Positions 10,915 to 24,099 of a DNA stretch of 64,000 bases are shown piece by piece. The stretch spans positions 56,118,891 through 56,182,890 of the forward strand of contig CM060947.1 in the NCBI GenBank assembly GCA_030765055.1, read 5' to 3'. Each line of letters begins with the position of its first letter. Position 1 is the first letter of the stretch. The position numbers were made by a program, and so were the translations under genes. This DNA comes from Mantis religiosa (taxonomy: Eukaryota; Arthropoda; Insecta; Mantodea; Mantidae). The notes under the pieces were generated by a model. It made no database searches. It was not told where the DNA came from and saw only the letters and a list, made by a program, of their open reading frames with translations.

Positions 10915-13255
10915 TAAAGCACTTCAAGGAAGAATTCCCTCCTCAGCTGACAATCCAAGGCGTCTAAATTTAAAGGATAGTAGTTTTACCGGTAAATCGC
11001 AATGTCAGTGCTTTATGTTTCCATAAAAACAGCACATCAATAGCATTTCTCGCTCCTGAAATATGTTACACTATTTGGATTACTCGACGTTGCACAGTTA
11101 TGTTTTTTAAACTCTAATGACGAGTTAAATAGTATCATTTTCCTCACCCACTCAGTATGAAATTAATGTAAAATGATCTAGAAACTTTTATAATAAATCC
11201 TCCCGCCCCTTTACTCATATAGCCCACGTCTATTCGGAAAAATTAAAAATCCCCAGACTTCGTATCAGCGCAACGACCGGCTTTCGTAACTTCCTCTCGA
11301 CAATCTTCCAAGTAGTAGAAATACTGCTTAGCCTTTGACGGTGGAACAATCATCGGTCGGAATGGTCGAGTAGGTTATTAGATAATTGTACCTTCTCTTA
11401 GAAAAGCTACAAAGCAGAAACGAAATAAGTATGAAATTGGTAAATAAGGAGATTCTCCACTCCAGATCTCCAAGTTAACCTCTTTGGAAAACCAAGAAAA
11501 CGGTACACTTATTTTAATCTTACCTCGACATAACTTTCTCTCTGTTCAATAATTTAATATATCCTGCTAACATAATAATGCAAAACTTTCTTACTTGGAT
11601 TGAATTGTTAAATCGGGACATCTGAAGATTTAATTGCTCGGAGTGAAGTATCAGCAGCATTTCTATTTTAAGTGGATATTCTGTGGACTAACGACTATTA
11701 CTCCATGGCACTGTTCTGCAAACATGTTTTTATAACTCTAATGTGATTGCATCCTAGTAAAATGCTCTGTAAATTTGTTGAATCTTTTACTCATTAATGA
11801 AATGTTTTAAAGCGCCATGTATTCTAGGACAAGATTCTTCAATGGTGAAATAATTATAAAAATCGATTGAGTGCTTTTAAAATTATCCTACATACACAAA
11901 AAATAATCTCTCTTTGTAATAGTACAGACAATCCAGCTGTTAATAAACAGTGGAATACCACCTCCTGTTGGATAAAGCACAAGTTGACATGCACATCGAA
12001 TCAAAGTTCAAATGTGCAGCTTCCACACTAAATGTTGTGATGCATGAAGGAGGAGGGATTTAGATCAGTTTCATTCAAAACATCTGTTGGAGGTCACTGT
12101 TTCTGTTGGAGAGGATGCCTAGACTTCGGTCTTGGGCCTTTGGTAAAAAACCGATTATTTTTGAAGCCCGCAACCCAATACGCCTTCCCCATGCGTCAAC
12201 CCTTACTTGCTGGGGAGGTTGTTCCATGTGTTCAGAGCAGTTTGAGAGTCACGTAAAACATTCTTATACTAGCCCAGAGAATGAAACTAAGTTGGTGGTG
12301 TCAGGTAAATGGTACAAGCAACTGCTACAGAAAATATTTACCGTCACACCACATTTTCTGTTTTTACTTTCTTTATCATCTGCCTAAGAGCAACTAATAA
12401 CGTATTCCACCGAGAAAAATCAAATATTGAGAGTTTACAGGAAATACATGTTTTGGGAAGCTCCAAACACAAACATTTGCTTTGGAAAAGTCATGTGTGT
12501 GCGCGTGTGTTTTCTGAACTCCGTAAGTCAAAAAGGAAAAGTCGGAATAGATACCAAACTTGTTTCAGAAACTATCTTTCAAATCTATGATACGAAAATT
12601 ATCATAACGCGAGTTATTAAAAACACTTCAGAGCAACTGCAAGGGTTCGTCATGAATTCTGCGCGAACTACCTGGATGAACCTTTTAAAGACCTGAATTC
12701 CGTACCGTTGGTACCTGAGTGGAAACTTGTTTCTCTGCTAATTAGCTCAGCCGATTCAGTAGGTAGAGTATGTGGTGTTTTAATAACACATGCTAATCGG
12801 CATCAAAGTCAAGTGGCTTTAAGGGTTATCCAGCGAACAGAATGAAAGTGATATACGGTGGGAGAAAAACTTATTTGTACAATAGACGATCATAAATTTT
12901 ACTTCGAAAAGAAGCTGAAGCATGAAAATTCTGCTTCAGTTGTTATAAGCATTTTAATATGAAGCATTAAACAGAAAAAATACATAAAATAAAAGCAAAA
13001 TAATTATATATAATTAATGGGAGGCTAAGCAGTCAACCTCATGGTGCCTGCTGGGTAACGTTAATAGGCTGCAAATAAAACCGGACAGGTAGCAGGTGGC
13101 CCGCACGGAATTCAGACGGTTTTAGGAATCTTGCACGGAACTCAGGATTGCCGACTGGAAGTAGCCAGTGATTTTTGTCTAAGGAACCTTGTGTTAGAGT
13201 TAGTTTGACTATTTTGGTGAATTAACTACCTATGCTACATATGACATAACCTTAG
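10915..13255. other. No recognisable feature
   Basis: May begin with the 3' UTR of the exon ending at 10914. Overlapping ORFs at 12044-12700 on the plus strand have no motif or splice context. The stretch 13020-13180 is relatively GC-rich but matches nothing else here. Confidence 0.35.
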
Positions 13256-13261
13256 TTGTGG

Positions 13262-13345
13262 AAACGTAGAGTCAGATTGAAAAATTCAATGCCATAGCCG
13301 GGATTTGAACCACGGACCTTCTGGTTTCCGTCCAGCCGCACTACC
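13262..13345 (-). mobile_element. SINE D fragment
   Basis: Minus-strand head: 'acgtagagtcagattgaaaa', 'attcaatgccatagccggga', 'tttgaaccacggaccttctg'. It matches the heads at 32435, 32520, 44135 and 62200. Most of the 5' portion is missing. Confidence 0.75.
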
Positions 13346-14365
13346 TTAGTTGTGTTTTTTTCCATGCAAAGACCTTGGAAATTTACTGGATTGTTATAAA
13401 AGTATGTTATTATTTTATTTCGAACTATACAAAATGAAATCCTATATGTAACAGTTGTATGGTAATAAACAACTAAGATTATGATAGTGTTTATAATAGT
13501 TTTTAGGTTTAATGTTAGTCCTTGCGTTTGTATTATCCCCTAAAATAATAAAAATTCAGCTTTACTGGGCATTTAACGCGGGACTTTTAAATTTAAGTTT
13601 GTAAAAAAAACACATTAAAATAAAAAAATTGACGGAATGCCCTTGTAAACAATAGATGTACTGTTGTTACAAATGGGAGTGGAACGTGTTGATGTACATT
13701 CTCTTGTAGGCTCTGGTTTCCGTAATTTGTTTATTAAGTTTATTGTTATTTATTATTTATTTCTCAAATGAAGCTGTTATTCTAAACACATGGTCTGAGG
13801 GCAGATGATGTGTTATCTGGACCTCTACATTTAGCATATGTGATTGGCCAAAGTAGTTATATGCGGAAATATGTCTCACTACGAATTTTAACACTGAAAC
13901 CGGCAAATGAATTTGTGTTGGCGACATTGACGAAAGTCGCTGAGACCAAGAGCTACAGAGAGTCGCTGAGAACCCCCAACCTAGACTTTCTATCATTTAC
14001 ATGGATTTTTTTTTTTAATTTGTTACCCTGGCAACAATGGCTTTAATGATTTTAGTTAAAATACGCGATATAAAGCTATTTGCAAGACAAATAAAATGCA
14101 TATCTTAAATTTTCTCGAAATGGCCTTTTATTCATTCAGAACGAATTGTACATAACGAAATCGTAAGCGATATAAAAATACTGCACAATAAATTTAGATC
14201 TCGTTAAAACGTACAATTTATGGTAAATAAGTTTTCTTGCAACATTAAGCCATACCGTGGTTTGAATTTCACTTTTAAAGTGCTGTCGCTATTCGGTTGT
14301 TTCCCCGCGATGTCACGCTTTTATACATTCACTATCGATTCCATTTAGTCTATACTCCTTATATC
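13346..14365. other. No recognisable feature
   Basis: AT-rich DNA. A 78-codon ORF on each strand at about 13760-14046 is unsupported. Confidence 0.35.
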
Positions 14366-14369
14366 CGAC

Positions 14370-14500
14370 ATGGATGTCCAAGGTTGTCAGGTAGCCTGGA
14401 ATTTTCCTTTCCAAATTATAATTTCATTTTATGCATCATTAGTGTCCATCGCTTGCGGCGACGTATGCAGTAAGAGCAGGTGTAAAGTACTACTAAAACA
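14370..14500 (+). mobile_element. SINE F-related 3' fragment
   Basis: The tail blocks 'gcatcattagtgtccatcgc', 'ttgcggcgacgtatgcagta' and 'agagcaggtgtaaagtacta' match the 3' parts of the copies at 41043 and 60520. No tRNA head remains. Confidence 0.6.
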
Positions 14501-15559
14501 AAACGGCAATGATTTCTCTAGAGGTAGATAGAAAAATAACCCTACAAAAGAATAACTTGTAGAATCTGTATAAAAATAAAGTTGTGCTTAGTAGAGAAAA
14601 TCACGCACTGTAACTTCATTGGCGCAATTTTCTTCATCTTCGGTCCTGCCCTCTAAAGATGCCTAACACCCGCTCAATCAACATGGCGGAGGGGAAGAAA
14701 GTAAAAAACGAAAAAGAAAATACGATATTCTCCAATTCGCACTGTTCTTCTGCTCCAACTCTAATATAGGCACATGGCATTTTATGCAGTTTACCCTCAC
14801 CCCCCTTCCCACATTCCACAAAATGACTACCGTTGTAACAAGTGTTAGCTGTTTGCACAGCATTCGGTACTATGTTACTGCTAGTGTTGGTCAGGTGGTT
14901 TATTCGTGTTTAAAATGGCAGCGAAAAGAAAACGTGTTGCAATAAACATTGGACAGAAACTCGAAGCGCACAGGAACCAAGAGATTCGAATCATTAGACG
15001 TAAGAACGACGGCAAATTCCAATTGAAGTCTTAAATGTAGAATTAAGAATTATTAATAATACAAAACGTTGTTGTTAGGTTGCCTTGCGTTTTGTGGACC
15101 AAAGGAGTGAGTCAACATCAGAAAGATATAATGCTTATCAAACGGAAGTCGACGTGATAGCAAGTGTTGCCAGAACGAAGTTCAGGAAAAAAATGACTGA
15201 TTTATGAAATAGCCTTTTTAAATGTTGAACTGCATATTTTATACTGTATACAATAGCAGATTTACTAAATTAAGCATTATTTCATGCATTTGGGATACAA
15301 CTATTTTCTATCTTTCGCAGCTTAAAATCGATTATCGTTTATCCCAGCTTTTTATGCTGTTTACAGCGCTATACATGCCACATACACACTTTTTCTTCAA
15401 AAATGTTTTCCTAGTGTGCTGATTTTACATGATTTCTCTACCCATTCTTCCACAAACTGTTCTTAAAGGAACTTATTCGTCTCTCTACTTAATGTTAATG
15501 TAAATAAACATTTGCAGAAATGGTTCTATTACATACTTCTTGCAGATACAATGGCAATA

Positions 15560-16140
15560 AACAAATCTTTTAACAGCTTGTCGCTATGTAATACGTGATG
15601 ACTTTAAAATCCATTCTCTTTATTTGACCAGGAAAACACTGACTTCCCATTTGAGAAAAGCTGAAGTACGAAAAAAAAAAAAAGGGAAAAATGATTTGGG
15701 CAAAAAATTGTGTCATTTACAATATCTATATTTTCTGTGCAGTAAGATTTTATCTACTTCTTACGGTTTACCAATTATGCAAAAGCCACTCAAAATGAAG
15801 ACGACTTCAAACGCTCCCAGAAAATTTAAATCATTTTATTTGTCGTCAAAAGATTCTAAATATATCCTATTTTAATAAATATGTTAGAGCTATGCTTTAG
15901 GTAATTAATTAGTTCGAAATTTTTCTCATGTAAACGATAATTCATGGTGGAAGGATTTCTTGGAAATCTTCGTGTTGAAACCTTGCAATGTTAAACATAA
16001 ATAACAAGTTTGGTATTTATATTTTTCCTTTTCTTCAGGAATTCTGAAAATATATTTTCGATGAAATCTTGGTATTGAATTTTTTGGTGGAATACAATAC
16101 TTCCTAGAGAGAAAAAAATATTACATTGCACTAAAACAGG
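15560..16140 (+). repeat. DR1 copy, near complete (M1-M6)
   Basis: The best ordered copy. M1 'aaatccattctctttatttg' is followed by 'acttcccatttgagaaaagc', M2 'agtaagattttatctacttc', 'aaatttaaatcattttattt', M4 'gtggaaggatttcttggaaa' and M6 'ggtggaatacaatacttcct'. It contains a 13-bp A run near 15669. Confidence 0.65.
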
Positions 16141-17150
16141 TTCACGTGTGGCTTTAAGAAACATACACCACTTAAGTGGTGCCCTTGCAGGAAATAAACA
16201 CTGAAAGCACTGGCAAACTCACGGACACCCGCTGTAGATGCGCAGACTCCGGCTAAACTCCACTGACAACACTACACTGCTTGCACTACTGACTGGTAAA
16301 CTGCTACTGGCAACGAGGAATGTTGTTGCAGACAACTCGTCTGAGTCACGAGGCACGTCATTTCCTCCTCCCAGCACAAAGCATAGCGGTTCGACTCTCG
16401 TTTAGCACTCTTTGCAATATCCGGGGAACACTACATACCTCTGTGACTCACGTCTTTACCTGTTAAAACACGAGCGAGGTGCTCAGCAACAAGTTGACAG
16501 GGTTCGAATCCAGCTTCCATCAGCCACGTGATTCTAATGTTCATTATAAACATTCCTTTCAAAATGGAGCCGCTAAATCTAGTTAACATTACCGCAAACA
16601 ACTGTTAATCGAAATAAACATTTAGGGATATCCCATTACAAATTTCATAGTAATTAAAAAAGTGCAAGGGCGTGTCAGTCAATACGTTTAAATGCAAGCT
16701 GGTGTATGCTGGTCTTGAAATTCATTCTCTTTCTATTAAATCGCGAGAAACAACTGAATGTCTACTGCATCTTAAAACACAACAAATCACTGTAAAATGC
16801 AAACCGAATTTCAACCTGTAACTCAGAGATGGCTGATGTCAAAGGTATTGGAAACAAACTATGTGTGTGTGTGAACCATGGCGAAAAACTGATTAAGTAT
16901 CAAACAGTTCCGCATCTTCGAAGGATGTGACAGGAAGATTTCAAGCAAATTTAACCACTCTAAACAAAACTTCAGATAATACATTCATGGAAATGCTTTT
17001 TATATAGTCAAAAATGGCTGTAAAAATTTTGATTAAATGTTTTAAGGCATGTTTTAAGACATTTTTATGATAAAGGACATTTATAACTTGAATTTTCTGA
17101 GGGTAGCTTCTAAAGTTCTTTTTATTTCGATGAGATAGACAAGATCTTAC
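16141..17150. other. Unassigned DNA with a DR1 M1 piece
   Basis: The stretch 16150-16450 is less AT-rich with no recognised motif. A tRNA-like B box ('gggttcgaatccagc') at about 16500 may be a worn SINE head. A DR1 M1 block lies at 16680-16790. Confidence 0.35.
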
Positions 17151-17154
17151 TGCA

Positions 17155-17389
17155 CCGTCCCCGTGGGAGCGGCATGTATGCCTCACACTCAAGAGGCCTC
17201 GAGTTCGAATCTCGGCCAGGGCGAGTTATCCGAATAAGGTTTCTTCCAGGGTTTTCCTTTATCCTTAAAGATGAATGTCGGGTAACTCTATGCTCTATGG
17301 AACCTGGGCTTATTTGAGCACCATTCCCCTCATTTAATTCATCGTCCGATGTGTCTTGACTTTATATTCGAGGACGATAATTCAAAGAA
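17155..17389 (+). mobile_element. SINE A with expanded tail
   Basis: The head 'cctcacactcaagaggcctc' with B box 'gagttcgaatctcgg' precedes the SINE A body 'taactctatgctctatggaa' and 'catcgtccgatgtg'. The A-rich tail runs directly into the AAT microsatellite that follows, which probably grew from it. Confidence 0.85.
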
Positions 17390-17571
<182 letters not shown>

Positions 17572-17599
17572 TCTAAAGCACATAAGTATAATTGCTCGT

Positions 17600-17890
17600 G
17601 CAGTTATTTCCTTGTTATTGGTTTTAAATCCAAATATCTGCACTTTTTTCAATTGGAAATTCGTCATATTTATGTCTCTCTCTCGGTCATGCAAAGAGAA
17701 TGGAATTTTAAGGTCATCGCATAGCAACCAGCTTTTAAAAGATTTGAATACCCTTTAAAGCCTTTTCTGAAATACGAAGTCGTCATATTTCTCTCTCCTT
17801 ACGCAGAGTGAACGGAATTTCAAAGCCATTACATAGCGAACGTTCTTAAAAGATTTATTATCGCTTACAGCATACTGTTCAATTTCTGCA
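17600..17890 (-). repeat. DR1 M1 block, duplicated in tandem
   Basis: Two diverged adjacent copies of M1: 'catgcaaagagaatggaatt' with 'catcgcatagcaac', and 'cgcagagtgaacggaatttc' with 'cattacatagcgaac', each followed by 'ttaaaagattt'. Only this end of DR1 is present. Confidence 0.55.
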
Positions 17891-18039
17891 AATTTTTATA
17901 CCTTGGTTAACACCTCAGTTACATAGGAGAATAAACGTTTATAAGAACAGTTGTACAAAAGTGAGAGAGAAAGTTACGTGGCTGCCACATCGATTTTTTA
18001 AATCTTTCATTAGCCCCCAATTAATTTCTGTCAACATGG

Positions 18040-18215
18040 GCGGTTTAGTTCATTAGGCGCTGGACTTATCGATCCCAAGATCGCGGGTTAAAATAGGGAC
18101 CAGAGGTCTTTAAATGTGCTTATAAAGCAACAGACCTTGTCAGCACATACTCTAGCATATAAAAGAGCTCCTGAGAGACGAAATTCCAGCACACTGGCGG
18201 GTAATTGCACGAGTC
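18040..18215 (+). mobile_element. SINE H, tRNA-headed, single copy seen
   Basis: A-box-like 'ggcggtttagttcattaggc' precedes a B-box-like 'gatcgcgggttaaaat'. The body is unlike the other SINEs here. The call rests on the tRNA-like head alone. Confidence 0.45.
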
Positions 18216-19520
18216 GTTAACAAAGATATATTTGTTATTTAGTTATATCGGGGCTTTGACTTGCAAAGCAACTGATAGTATTATTACCTGCTAAACTGTA
18301 GGGTCTTCTTTACACTGACCTTAATTCATTTTATTACAGAACCACCCGCATTTTTTCCCTCGCTTACCTCTTATACTTCCTTGATGGGAAAATGACAATT
18401 CCCTTCTCAAAATATTGTGACTTTGTGGGTTCGTAGAATTGAAAGTCCAATTTGCCCAACTTCTAAATGTTCTTTATTTCCGTAGAAATACAGTTCTATT
18501 CTCACGTAACAACATTACATGACATATACAACACAATCTTCCAAGGTTCGATGACAACACAGTGTTCTGATTACCCTTGTTTACATCAGCTCTCGTTACT
18601 ACACTTCACTGCTGTTTACTAATACAACACCTCTTGGCGAGTTGTCGCCTCTTTAAATACCTCATTGATAAATTCGAGAGATTTCCAGAACAATAAAGAA
18701 ACCGAATAAACAAGATGTTACCAGAAATTTCCATTTAGCTTAGTTTGTTTCGGCCGATCTTTATCTGCGTGCTATCTTTATCTGCCGGCTCTTTGTTTCC
18801 ACATTGCCCGCCTATCAGTTCCTTTGTGTAAACAAGCCGCGCAATCGTAGATAACGGGTTCGCGACCATATTAATTAACTACAACGTGAATTTCAATATT
18901 GTATTTCAGTTTTCGCTTTCTGTGAAATTAGCCATTGTAGCAACACGGTAATTCTGTGTCCAAGGACTCGTCCCTAGTGCACCAAAAGCGACAGGGTCAA
19001 GCGGTGTGCAATTGCATGTTGTAAGTAACGAGAGAAATGTTGCGTGTTTGCTAACCCAACGTGAACCGGTTTCATCAACTTAAACTTCCTTAACACTCAA
19101 ATTAACTTAAACTTTGCATAATCTGTATGAAGTTCTACAAATCAGACGCGCTACATTCAGAACACTATTTCTAGCCACAACATTATTAGACCACGCATGA
19201 AAAATCTTCTCCAATATCTAAATACACCGTAAATTGTCATTTAGTTGGATATGAATGAACTTTATTTTTTCTATAAGCTTTTCCGTAACAGACTACTAAA
19301 ACTACTAAAGATCCATCTCGCTGGGATTAAGTTATTAATGCTTTTGTTAAAAGCACAAGCTTTTTCCTAACACCTCTAATAAATGTTATATAAAAACATT
19401 TGTTTTAAATCTACATTCAAGTATATATAAAACTTTTAAGTATTCAGGCTTAAAATATTGGCTTCTGAGATGAAACAAAATACCGAATGTACTCATATTT
19501 TATTTGTTACGATGATGTCA
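18216..19520. other. No recognisable feature
   Basis: Neither strand shows a motif. The 18340-18830 part is somewhat richer in GC but has no clear ORF or terminal repeats. Confidence 0.35.
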
Positions 19521-19523
19521 ATT

Positions 19524-19716
19524 ACCAGGACCGTATTAGAGTCGCTGGTGTGCCGGTACTTCGTCCCGCTGGAGCTCTTTTACATGCCAGTAAATATGAC
19601 AGGGGCTATTTGCTTGTACGCACAATTATAAATGATTGGTGCGTGCCGGATTTGAATCCGCGACCTTGGAATCAGCAGGCCAGCGCCCAACCAACAGAGC
19701 CACCAAGGCCGAAAGG
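19524..19716 (-). mobile_element. SINE I, tRNA-headed
   Basis: Reverse-strand tRNA-like head: 'gccggatttgaatccgcgac' (B box), then 'cagcaggccagcgcccaacc' and 'aacagagccaccaaggcc' (A-box side). The body extends left to 'gtattagagtcgctggtgtg'. It abuts a GA microsatellite on its tRNA-head side. Confidence 0.6.
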
Positions 19717-19717
19717 G

Positions 19718-19810
<93 letters not shown>
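19717..19810. repeat. (GA)n microsatellite
   Basis: About 45 near-perfect GA units. Arg-Glu and Ser-Leu runs translated from it are not proteins. Confidence 0.97.
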
Positions 19811-19814
<4 letters not shown>

Positions 19815-20076
19815 CCCAATAGAGAAATTTGTCTACAGAAAAAAAAAATATCAATATATAATAAAAATGCAAATACATTTTCTGAGGTAATTTATCTTTA
19901 TTTTACACTCTTCTACTGCACCAAATCCTTACATTGTCTACAGGTATTAGAGGGCCTTCAATTTTCATTTTTGCAGTATTTTTCCACTCTGTCTCTTGTT
20001 TCACTCTGTGTACCTACATGGCCGTAACACTGAAATAGTTTTCTTTCAATACCTGCTTCCACAAAAGTCATATTGG

Positions 20077-20340
20077 CTGGCCCTGCAGTTCAGTCGGTAG
20101 AGCACCTGCCCGCTGTGCAAGGGGCCCCTGGGGGTGGGGATTCCAACCAAGATGATTCCCCATCTTCCCCAGTCTGGAAGTATAAATGAGATTGTGAATG
20201 TGTGCGTGATCTAACGATTCAAATACGAAGTACAAGCAACCCAAAGTATACGAGTTAACACCAGCGATATGTTCCAAAGGAGAACGATCGCCGATATGAC
20301 CACTGCAGTTAAATGCGGGTTATAAATGGAACAAACATAG
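20077..20340 (+). mobile_element. SINE C, damaged head
   Basis: Head 'cagttcagtcggtagagcac', with part of the B-box region deleted. The body 'ccaaccaagatgattcccca', 'agtctggaagtataaatg', 'gatatgttccaaaggagaac' and 'gaccactgcagttaaatgcg' matches the copies at 9752 and 39118. Confidence 0.85.
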
Positions 20341-20544
20341 ATCGTATTCCTGTATTTCTTGTCTTTCCTGGATATTCTGGCTGTCATCTTCAGGATGCCC
20401 ATTTTCAATGCATTCAGCTTATTAACGTGACTCCTCCATCAAGTTCGCTGTGATAGGGTTTTAAAGAGCTTCCTTTGTGTTCTATTAATGGTATATCTAC
20501 TTCATAATACTGAATATATGAATATATAATGTGTATGTGTTCTA

Positions 20545-20865
20545 GAACTGGGCAGTGTAATCGGGCTTAGGCTGCCAACCCGACTGCCGGCCTCACGCTC
20601 ACATACGCAAGGCAGAGGTGGGGGATCATCCAACCCAAAGAGGGGGAGGATGTCACCAGATGCATTTCCAGCCGGAAAGTTGGCCTTCTTCAACGGGTTT
20701 CGATACCTATTGCAGCTCCTCAAATTCCTCAGGATGCTGAGTGTGCACCGGTCCTATTCGCGGGACTTAAATCCGCACAGCTGGATTCAAAACCGGGCAC
20801 TTTCCGTGGCAGGGAACCAGAGTGTAATGCTACAACCCACCACGCCACGGCGCAAGACAGAATTG
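20545..20865 (-). mobile_element. SINE B
   Basis: Reverse-strand copy with 'gactgccggcctcacgctca', 'ccggaaagttggccttctt', 'tattgcagctcctcaa', 'gatgctgagtgtgcaccggt', 'gggacttaaatccgcac' and head 'cccaccacgccacggcgcaa'. The most complete of the three copies. Confidence 0.82.
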
Positions 20866-21011
20866 CAAACCTTTAGAATAGTTCTCATCGATGTGCAATT
20901 CATCTCAATTATTCGTCAAATATTGTTATATTATAATTAATTTACAGGCCCCGCTTTTGAATTATGCTAGTGATAGTTGAATATATACTATTTAGTTAAC
21001 GTCACCTCTTA

Positions 21012-21215
21012 ATGCGCCTCTGTGGCGTATGTCTGCACCAGTTCAAGAAGTTCCGAGTTGGAATCTCGGTCAGGGTAAGTTATTTGGATAAGGTTTTTAT
21101 CGGGGTTTCCCTTATCTTGAAGATGAATGGTAACTCTAAGCTCTATGGATCCTGGACTCATTTGAGCATCATTTCATTCATTGTCCGATATGACAACGTT
21201 GGACGTAAATTAAAA
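21012..21215 (+). mobile_element. SINE A
   Basis: Head with B box 'gagttggaatctcggtcagg' (one substitution in the TTCGAAT core). Body 'taactctaagctctatggat' and 'catttgagcatcatttcatt', with tail 'ggacgtaaattaaaaaac'. Confidence 0.85.
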
Positions 21216-21453
21216 AACAAAAACGAAAAAAATCCAACTTGTGGAATAACCACTTGGTTATCTGCGAATAGCATGTGATATAAATGCATCCCTGCTGTTA
21301 TCTCTAATCACATTTGGCGTTTATTTTTTATTTACTTTGTCAATGGACTGTCTGAAGTACCGTTCAACTAATTCAATATTCTTATTTATTGACTCCCAAA
21401 TATTTATATTCGTATACTGGCTGGAGGCAGAGAGGTGACAGCTCGTGACGCGG

Positions 21454-21774
21454 TCAGGCCGTACAGACCGTACGGATTAAGATGAAATTCTTTGATTCAG
21501 AAGATAGTGGAACTGCGGAATGAAGCATGTTCATCCACCGCCTGGGGGTGTTAAAGTAACATTTTGCAGGATGTGTGTTTAACCGTGCCCGACGTACAGA
21601 GAACAATGCGAGTGATCGATAAGACTGTGACCCAGTAACCCACAGCATCCCTACACCAATCACTTCCACATGTATCATCTGTCTCCCAGCAGCAGGTTTG
21701 CCTAATGAATCTACACTGACCCATATATATGAATTCCCTGCTCGGACATTATCTGCCAATGCTTTTACCTCCAA
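21454..21774 (-). other. Unrecognised 106-codon ORF, compositionally distinct
   Basis: An open frame in a block less AT-rich than its neighbours (21430-21790). The peptide includes 'NSYIWVSVDSLGKP', 'MIHVEVIGVG' and 'LWVTGSQSYRSLALFSV'. I recognise no family and see no splice sites or transposon ends. It may be an exon, a transposon fragment or chance. Confidence 0.2.
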
Positions 21775-22009
21775 ATTAAGGTCAATCGACCCACCCTATG
21801 AGTATGTGTTATTTTAAAGGGAGGCTGCACATGGCGAACAATTTTTATGGACTGGGCTCATATGATTTTCTCTACTCTTGTACCACGCCTTCTTACAAAC
21901 TTTATTTTTCTATCAACTTCAAGTTCAACCAAAAAAACATTTGTAGAAAAGATTATGTTACATGATTCCTGAGTACAAAGGGAATGAGGGAGCACAGCAG
22001 GCTTAAGCA

Positions 22010-22345
22010 ACTGTCAATTTTTAAGAGTTGATCGCTATGTGGTAGCTTTGAAATTCCGCTCTCTTTGCATAATCTAGAGATTAAAACATAAAGGAATGGC
22101 TTCCAATTTGAGAAAAGTTTCATTGTTTCAAAATGTAAACCAACAACGATTATCAAGGGAATGGTTAGCTCCAGAAAAAAAGGGGGGAAATGTGTGCCTT
22201 AACCATTCATAGTTAGATTTTGTGTGTCTTATGGTTTACCGGTAAGTTATTTAACAGCCATTCATAATGAGAGCATTTCATTGGTTAACACGTTTCATTT
22301 GCCAAGAAAATATCTTAAACATTTTTTCCATTTCCTTTACACCCT
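22010..22345 (+). repeat. DR1 copy (M1-M3)
   Basis: M1 'ttgaaattccgctctctttg', then 'ttccaatttgagaaaag', M2 'agattttgtgtgtcttatgg' and 'tttgccaagaaaatatctta'. M4-M6 are absent. Confidence 0.55.
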
Positions 22346-22404
22346 CCTGGAATTCAGAACTTACATCCCCTGAACTCACGAGTGGGTGCCTGTCGAGAGA
22401 ATTA

Positions 22405-22612
22405 TCAGCCTAACACCTGGTATAAGGGTAAAGTAGTGGATGATATGAAATGACAGTGCAATAGGTGAAAGGAAAGGAGCTGGGGGAAACCAGAGAACCC
22501 GGAGAAAACCACCCAGACGCCGTTTTGAGCACCCCAATTACCAATGGGATCGTCCCCTGGGATCGAATCCAGGCCACGCTGGCGAGAGAAGGGCGGACAC
22601 GGCGCCAAGGTA
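22405..22612 (-). mobile_element. SINE G, tRNA-headed, single copy seen
   Basis: The reverse-strand head has B box 'gggatcgaatccaggcc' and 'agaagggcggacacggcgcc'. The body reads 'gggggaaaccagagaacccg' and 'gagaaaaccacccagacgcc'. The 'ggttttctccgggatctc' wording of SINE F is similar, so the two may be related. Confidence 0.6.
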
Positions 22613-23109
22613 ATAAAATTAAAATCATTAGATTTATTTTAAAGAGAATCAAATGATTCGAAAATTTGTCCATGTAAAACGTATCCACTGGCTAGCAGTG
22701 ATATTTGTTACACAAATTTGGCTACTTACGTATTTTCAACTGCTGATTCCAAAAGGGAAATCAGAAATTTTCCATCACCCACCATAATTTTTGAATTTTA
22801 AAAATAATGTTCACCAGTTTATAAGCTTTTGCGGTATATAATATACTGATAACAATGAGAATTTCACATTTACATTTCATTTGGTCGTGTCAACAATTGA
22901 CTCTTAACAACTAGTGATTGTTGCCTTGAATTCACGAGTTACAACAATGACATTCCTTTACAGAGCTGTGACTGTACAGTGACATTCGCAGTTGAATAGA
23001 GGCTTTCTGGAAAGAAAGAAGCTAATTTAGTGCTCTGTTCCGTTGTCAACAGAGTTAGAAAAGTGTAATAGTGAATTATAAGTAGTAGTGTAAAAGGTAC
23101 ATAAGAAAC

Positions 23110-23231
23110 ATGTCTCGAAAATGTGTTAGTAACAGAAACAACTTTAGTTATGTGTGTGAGCTGACTTTTAAAGGGAACAAGGGAAGATTTGCTTCTTTAA
23201 CAAGACATGGCGCCGAAAATCTATATTATAG
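23110..23231 (+). CDS. First-exon-like fragment, Cys-motif family
   Basis: An ATG opens a 41-codon frame ending at a consensus donor ATAG|GTGAGTAA, and reading through the donor meets TGA at once. The peptide begins 'MSRKCVSNRNNFSYVCELTF'. As I recall, many arthropod transposon-associated or domesticated proteins open with M-S-x-K-C followed by F-C-Y-V-C-G-x-x-T. Here the first Cys of the pair is Ser and a Gly is missing, so this is probably a decayed copy. Downstream exons were not found. Family identification is from memory. Confidence 0.4.
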
Positions 23232-23404
23232 GTGAGTAAATGTAATTTCAGCTAATATATAATGGTATAGTGTATGGATGAAAAAAAATGTGTTTTATGT
23301 GATTACTCAAAAATTCTGGGTAGTGCAAAAGCTCTGTAAAAACACTTGAAATCAACACAAAAAAGTGAGCCAGAAGCACTCATTGCTTCCCTTATTGCAT
23401 AAAA

Positions 23405-23730
<326 letters not shown>

Positions 23731-23940
23731 AAAATTACAAGAGTCCTTCCGAATGAAGAGGACTTGACATGCTGTTCCTATAAAACTCAAGACACCTACA
23801 TCTTAACCCTTAAGTAATCACGTGAATTACTGTAACGTATTTTTGTTCACGTGTGGGACAGATGTCATCCAATTTACATTTTGCTTTAAAGGTATTTTTT
23901 TTTCGAATACAGATGGTCTTGTGGACTGTACTGAACCTTA

Positions 23941-23968
23941 CTGTGTGCGTGCGTGCGTGCGCGCGCGC

Positions 23969-24027
<59 letters not shown>
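23941..24027. repeat. (TG)n microsatellite with GC-alternating start
   Basis: TGCG and CG alternation grades into about 28 TG units. The whole tract alternates purine and pyrimidine. Confidence 0.95.
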
Positions 24028-24029
<2 letters not shown>

Positions 24030-24099
24030 ATTACACATATGCTATATTACATATACGAATTTGAGAAAAGTAAAGTTCATTCTCAGAATAATGTATAAA

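Noticed and set aside
19487..19890. ORFs rich in Arg-Glu and Ser-Leu repeats
   Set aside because: Translation of SINE I and the GA microsatellite.
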